From an uncultured Prevotella sp. (GTDB lineage: Bacteria > Bacteroidota > Bacteroidia > Bacteroidales > Bacteroidaceae), in NCBI GenBank assembly GCA_902464615.1, contig CABQKA010000009.1:23162-87161 (forward strand): a DNA stretch of 64,000 bases, in the 5' to 3' direction. The notes beneath the pieces were generated by a model. That model worked only from the letters and a program-made list of their open reading frames with translations, was not told where the DNA came from and ran no database searches. Within the stretch, counting starts at the first letter, position 1; every line of letters begins with the position of its first letter. Made by a program: the position numbers and the translations under genes. Of this stretch, positions 63,896-64,000 are shown one piece after another.

Positions 63896-64000
63896 ATCCC
63901 ATAGCACCAAATCATTACCTATTTTTTAGGGATATTACTGTTACCCCGTTCTGAAAACGGCTTCCGGCTTGATGTGCGTAAGCCCATTTCAGAAACGGCA

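Larger units (their letters stand above)
63673..64000. other. AT-rich gene-free end of the window
   Basis: The final 328 bp contain a promoter (63702-63732) and the candidate RNA described separately. From 63896 to 64000 I see only a small inverted repeat CCGTTCTGAAAACGG (63945-63959) and no open reading frame. The region is distinctly AT-richer than the rest of the window. Confidence 0.5.

Overview
The window is a 64 kb chromosomal stretch from a high-GC member of the Bacteroidales (Bacteroidetes); I cannot name the genus. The evidence is the recurring Bacteroidetes promoter signature (TAnnTTTG at -7, sometimes with TTG/TTTG 19-20 nt upstream), near absence of Shine-Dalgarno sites, two proteins ending in type IX secretion (T9SS) sorting-like domains, a MurF-alanine racemase fusion, a Bacteroidetes-type LptD, a GSCFA protein, class II NrdJ and two GH92 enzymes. 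Genes are densely packed, and nothing looks like a prophage, integrated element, CRISPR array or insertion sequence.

Layout. 0-4.5 kb: bcp, recA, a small lipoprotein, a nitroreductase and a phosphohexomutase. 4.8-10.5 kb: a serine-type sulfatase, the B12-dependent ribonucleotide reductase nrdJ, and an unusual FolB-HAD phosphatase fusion. 10.6-13.8 kb: a thiamine thiazole operon (thiS-thiG-thiH-thiF-like, minus strand) led by a TPP riboswitch. 14-19 kb: an NlpE-like lipoprotein, an N-terminally short MATE transporter, a GH92 glycosidase and an RluA-type pseudouridine synthase. 19-23 kb: an OmpA-family lipoprotein and a NarL-type two-component pair. 23-31 kb: a small secreted protein, a 1702-residue FG-GAP surface protein, an M64 peptidase and tRNA-Arg(CCG). 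31-40 kb: asnA, a BACON-like lipoprotein, lptD, an HD hydrolase, a second GH92 and udk. 40-49 kb: clpB, a YfcE-like phosphoesterase, GSCFA plus murF-alr, guanine deaminase and pepT. 49-56 kb: a Kef-type antiporter, a secreted subtilisin, a cysteine desulfidase-like enzyme and a stand-alone AraC DNA-binding domain. 56-60 kb: a 2-oxoacid:ferredoxin oxidoreductase operon with an embedded small membrane protein. 60-64 kb: a small conserved protein, an acyltransferase, a secreted amidase-like multidomain protein and a candidate structured small RNA.

The most unusual signal is not a gene. Ten intergenic sites carry the same 59-bp element: three near-palindromic 17-bp units (consensus ACGGGGCTWAGCCCCGT) separated by exactly 4 bp, so the centres are 21 bp apart. 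The internal sequence varies with partial compensation between units, some copies show a definite polarity, copies occur in both orientations and in convergent, divergent and tandem gaps, and none lies inside a gene. I know of no description of this family. Other items worth attention are the candidate RNA at 63.74-63.90 kb (promoter, rod-like fold, terminator), an intrinsic terminator between the protease promoter and its start codon, and the FolB-HAD fusion, which could supply the usually unassigned dihydroneopterin-phosphate phosphatase step.

Functionally the region mixes housekeeping (repair, nucleotide and cofactor synthesis, cell wall, proteostasis) with secreted or envelope enzymes acting on glycans, proteins and peptidoglycan, and with anaerobic energy metabolism (oxoacid:ferredoxin oxidoreductase), as expected for an anaerobic gut-type Bacteroidales.
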